From contig CALDNF010000134.1 in the NCBI GenBank assembly GCA_937917475.1, positions 1 to 14,527 on the forward strand: a DNA stretch of 14,527 bases, in the 5' to 3' direction. Under the pieces are notes generated by a model. It was given only the letters and a program-made list of their open reading frames with translations, ran no database searches and was not told where the DNA came from. The stretch is from an uncultured Faecalibacterium sp. Lineage in GTDB: Bacteria > Bacillota > Clostridia > Oscillospirales > Ruminococcaceae. Of the stretch, positions 14,494-14,527 are shown one piece after another. How positions within the stretch are numbered: the stretch's first letter is position 1; every line of letters starts with the position of its first letter. A program made the position numbers and the translations under genes.

Positions 14494-14527
14494 GTCAACC
14501 TCTCAGTCTCGCTGACGCTCGACAGCT
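14494..14527 (+). repeat. 5' end of a further repeat unit (R9), cut by the window edge
   Basis: It reads GTCAACCTCTCAG and then hairpin 1 as GTCTCGC-TGAC-GCTCGAC, another variant of the arms with a different loop, ending at the start of hairpin 2 (AGCT). It begins 6 bases after the holin-like gene's stop, the same distance as R4 after the hub gene's stop. Confidence 0.85.

Overview
The window is part of the late (structural and lysis) operon of a long-tailed siphophage or prophage from a Gram-positive gut bacterium. The GC-rich codon use, GGAGG-type ribosome sites and family resemblances point to Bacillota, class Clostridia. The intergenic repeats (CCTCTCAG...hairpin...GCTCCCCTAGTAGGGGAGC...GGCAGAGAGG) look like those I associate with Faecalibacterium and close Oscillospiraceae. 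That host guess comes from memory and was not searched. All genes I accept lie on the + strand and read in one direction.

Layout: 1-68 is the tail end of a repeat unit. 89-475 is an HK97-gp10-like tail completion protein, which overlaps by ATGA the start of a 2413-aa tape measure protein (472-7713). Two distal-tail (Dit)-like proteins follow (7717-8313 and 8315-9166). After a block of three repeat units (9171-9541) comes the baseplate hub/Tal-like protein (9538-10881), whose start codon and ribosome site lie inside the last repeat. Four more repeat units (10888-11472) precede a tail fibre (11504-12574). One shortened repeat unit (12586-12675) precedes a second fibre-like protein (12691-13260). 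The window then has a 95-aa protein of unknown role (13282-13569), a 53-aa XkdX-like protein (13601-13762), an M15 peptidase endolysin (13752-14165) and a small membrane holin-like protein (about 14179-14487). Another repeat unit starts at 14494 and runs off the end.

How they work together: the tape measure sets tail length, the Dit-like proteins and hub form the tail tip, the two fibres bind the host surface, and the M15 peptidase plus holin-like protein probably lyse the host. The overlaps and short gaps suggest one polycistronic transcript, interrupted only by the repeats.

The most unusual content is not a protein. First, ten copies (eight full, two cut by the window edges or by context) of a multi-hairpin repeat sit only between genes and always in the direction of transcription; their stems vary in a compensatory way. 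Second, a short motif, TTCAAAATRG (core TTCAAAAT), occurs 18 times on the + strand, and I found none on the - strand. It lies at the 3' end of repeats, at the 5' border of most genes, and inside coding regions in all three reading frames. Several coding copies sit where base composition changes, notably in both fibre genes and in the tape measure gene. I read this as a possible module-junction or RNA-level signal; that is a hypothesis.
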